Shown: one piece after another, positions 32,385-33,367 of the stretch
Layout: each line of letters opens with the position of its first letter
Position numbering within the stretch: position 1 is the first letter of the stretch
Assembly (NCBI GenBank): GCA_017435375.1
Contig: JAFSFF010000522.1
Coordinates: forward strand, 1 to 33,367
Length of the DNA: 33,367 nucleotides
Origin: Thermoguttaceae bacterium
GTDB lineage: Bacteria > Planctomycetota > Planctomycetia > Pirellulales > Thermoguttaceae
Direction of reading: 5' to 3'
Notes under the pieces: generated by a model
Seen by the model: only the letters and a program-made list of their open reading frames with translations
Database searches by the model: none
Told to the model about the DNA's origin: nothing
Program-made: the position numbers and the translations under genes

Positions 32385-32804
32385 ATGAATCGCAACGACG
32401 ACTCCTCTTCCCGCCCTCGTCCCCGCAAAACGGTCGACGAATTCCTCGACGAAATGGACGCTTGGGACAAAATCGCCGCCGGAATCGACGACGCCGAGTC
32501 CTTCGACTTCGACTCGAACGCCGAGTTCCCTTGGAGCGACCGCGCCAAAAAATCGAACGAAAATCCCGATCAAGCGTCGAACGTTCCCGAACCGTCGCAA
32601 AAACCGAGTCGACCCGGCGCCTACCTCGTCGATTACGACGACGCCGAGAAAATCGACGAAGATTACGAAACCCGCGTTAAACGCCGAGAAAAAAGCGTTT
32701 GGAATCGCGACGGAGCCCAGCGCGGAGACCGCCGCTTCGCTCCCGATTCCGCCTCCGAAGGCGGCGCTTATCGCGACGGGTATTACCGCGACCGCGACCG
32801 TTAG
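32385..32804 (+). CDS. Acidic low-complexity protein, N-terminal part up to an in-frame TAG
   Basis: The 139-residue frame begins at an ATG preceded by an A/T-rich leader without Shine-Dalgarno, like coaE. It is hydrophilic and apparently disordered: KTVDEFLDEMDAWDKIAAG and DDAESFDFDSNAEFPW, then a proline/serine part, LVDYDDAEKIDEDYETRV, and finally GAYRDGYYRDRDR. The last segment is the start of a Tyr-Arg-Asp-Gly-rich repeat that continues in the same frame beyond the TAG. I do not recognise a family. Position after coaE and the disordered basic continuation recall the N-terminal extensions of some Rho factors, but no Rho domain is within the window. Confidence 0.5.
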   Translation: MNRNDDSSSRPRPRKTVDEFLDEMDAWDKIAAGIDDAESFDFDSNAEFPWSDRAKKSNENPDQASNVPEPSQKPSRPGAYLVDYDDAEKIDEDYETRVKRREKSVWNRDGAQRGDRRFAPDSASEGGAYRDGYYRDRDR

Positions 32805-33240
32805 CGCGTTCCGTCCGAAAACGGCGACGAAGGCGACGGCGCGCGCCCCCGTTATTATCGACGGGACGAACGCGACGCTCGCGACGGCGGCGAACGATTC
32901 GACCGTCGCGACGGGCGCCGACCGCGCCAAGATTATCGCGATCGTTACCGTCGCGACAATTATCGCGAAAACGGTTATCGCAACGAAAACCGCGACGATT
33001 ACTCCGGCGCCGGTTATCGCGACGGAAACGAAAAAGAACGCTATTCCGCCGACGGACGCCGCCCTTATTATCGCGACGGCAACCGTCAAAACGGAAATTA
33101 TCGCGACGGCGGTTATCGCGAAAACGGTTATCGCGACGGAAATTACCAAAACGGCGGCTATCGTCGCCAACCGCGACGCGATTATCGGAATCCGAACGGC
33201 GATTATCGGCAAGACTACCGCCCGAATTACCGCGACAATT
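32772..33240 (+). repeat. Imperfect TATCGCGACGG-type coding repeats
   Basis: Short DNA units such as TATCGCGACGG and CGCGAAAACGGTTATCGC recur many times and encode the YRDG and RENGYR peptide units. Similar DNA copies make this stretch prone to slippage and to assembly errors. Confidence 0.65.
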
Positions 33241-33367
33241 ATCGACGCTTCGACGACGCCGGGCCCGGCTCCGACGGCGATTATTACTCGCCGCGCGGGC
33301 CTCGCCGCCGACGCGACTATTACGAGAACCTCGAACCGACCGTCGGCGCGCTCGGGAAACGGGGCGA
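32805..33367 (+). CDS. Continuation of the low-complexity frame beyond the TAG, open at the window edge
   Basis: The same frame stays open for 187 codons to the end of the window. It is rich in Arg, Tyr, Asp, Gly and Asn, with recurring YRDG, YRENGYR and NYRDN units (for example NYRENGYRNENR, then GGYRENGYRDGNYQNGGYR), and then leaves the repeat at DYYENLEPTVGALGKRG. There is no ATG, GTG or TTG codon in frame anywhere in this stretch, so it cannot be started independently by a usual start codon. It is most simply the same protein as the segment before the TAG, split by a nonsense mutation, a sequence error or a read-through stop. Confidence 0.55.

Noticed and set aside
32802-32804. Genome-wide reassignment of TAG to a sense codon
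   Set aside because: TAG ends at least seven convincing genes in the window (for example the methyltransferase, both oxidoreductases and DUF1559 gene 1).
32379-33212. A 277-codon minus-strand frame encoding an Ala/Ile/Val-rich, membrane-like protein
   Set aside because: It is the reverse complement of the YRDG/RENG coding repeats; TATCGCGAC reads as hydrophobic residues on the other strand. No ribosome binding site or family motif.

Overview
The window most likely comes from a planctomycete (phylum Planctomycetota). The main evidence is four tandem DUF1559 prepilin-like proteins, each with a type III prepilin leader and a C-terminal H-x9-DG motif. Supporting signs are secreted Gfo/Idh/MocA oxidoreductases with Tat-type leaders, a rhomboid starting MGIYDRDYF, a secreted squalene-cyclase-fold repeat protein and a caspase-formylglycine-like-Sel1 fusion. 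Codons are rich in CGN, GCG and GAC, so most long antisense frames are arginine-rich or mirror-image shadows. TAA, TGA and TAG are all used as stops. No rRNA, tRNA, CRISPR array, insertion sequence or phage gene was recognised.

Layout. 1-248: the C-terminus of an O-acetylhomoserine sulfhydrylase and its terminator. 280-1092: a small glycosyltransferase-like gene behind a good sigma-70-type promoter. 1119-7296, minus strand: NlpC/P60 endopeptidase, Tat-exported dipeptide epimerase-like enzyme, small membrane protein, methyltransferase, NAD(P)H-hydrate epimerase and alpha/alpha-toroid repeat protein. 7372-10879, plus strand: a secreted transglutaminase-like protein and a secreted clan GH-A glycoside hydrolase-like protein. 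11307-19084, minus strand: a MurQ/GKRP-like double-SIS protein broken by a frameshift, the caspase-like fusion, an MFS transporter and GalT. 19328-22129, minus strand: two paralogous Gfo/Idh/MocA proteins. 22659-28966, plus strand: the DUF1559 array and a small lipoprotein. 29147-31003, minus strand: an inositol-monophosphatase-family enzyme (HisN-like) and the rhomboid. 31402-33367, plus strand: CoaE and then a low-complexity R/Y/G/N/D-rich frame interrupted by one in-frame TAG, open to the window edge.

How the genes may work together. The NlpC/P60 and epimerase pair recalls the murein-peptide modules of Bacillus (ykfB/ykfC), but both proteins here carry export signals, which suggests peptide processing outside the cytoplasm. 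MurQ/GKRP-like protein, MFS transporter and GalT suggest sugar or amino-sugar handling. The DUF1559 array and lipoprotein form a cell-surface module: the first gene has its own promoter and terminator, and the other three look like one transcription unit with a duplicated hairpin spacer after each of the first two.

The observations most worth following up are the amber-interrupted low-complexity frame after coaE, the caspase-SUMF1-Sel1 fusion, the MurQ/GKRP frameshift with loss of one catalytic glutamate, the exported epimerase, the mosaic DUF1559 array, an 18-bp perfect inverted repeat beside a promoter, and a 9-bp-periodic sequence family in several intergenic spacers.
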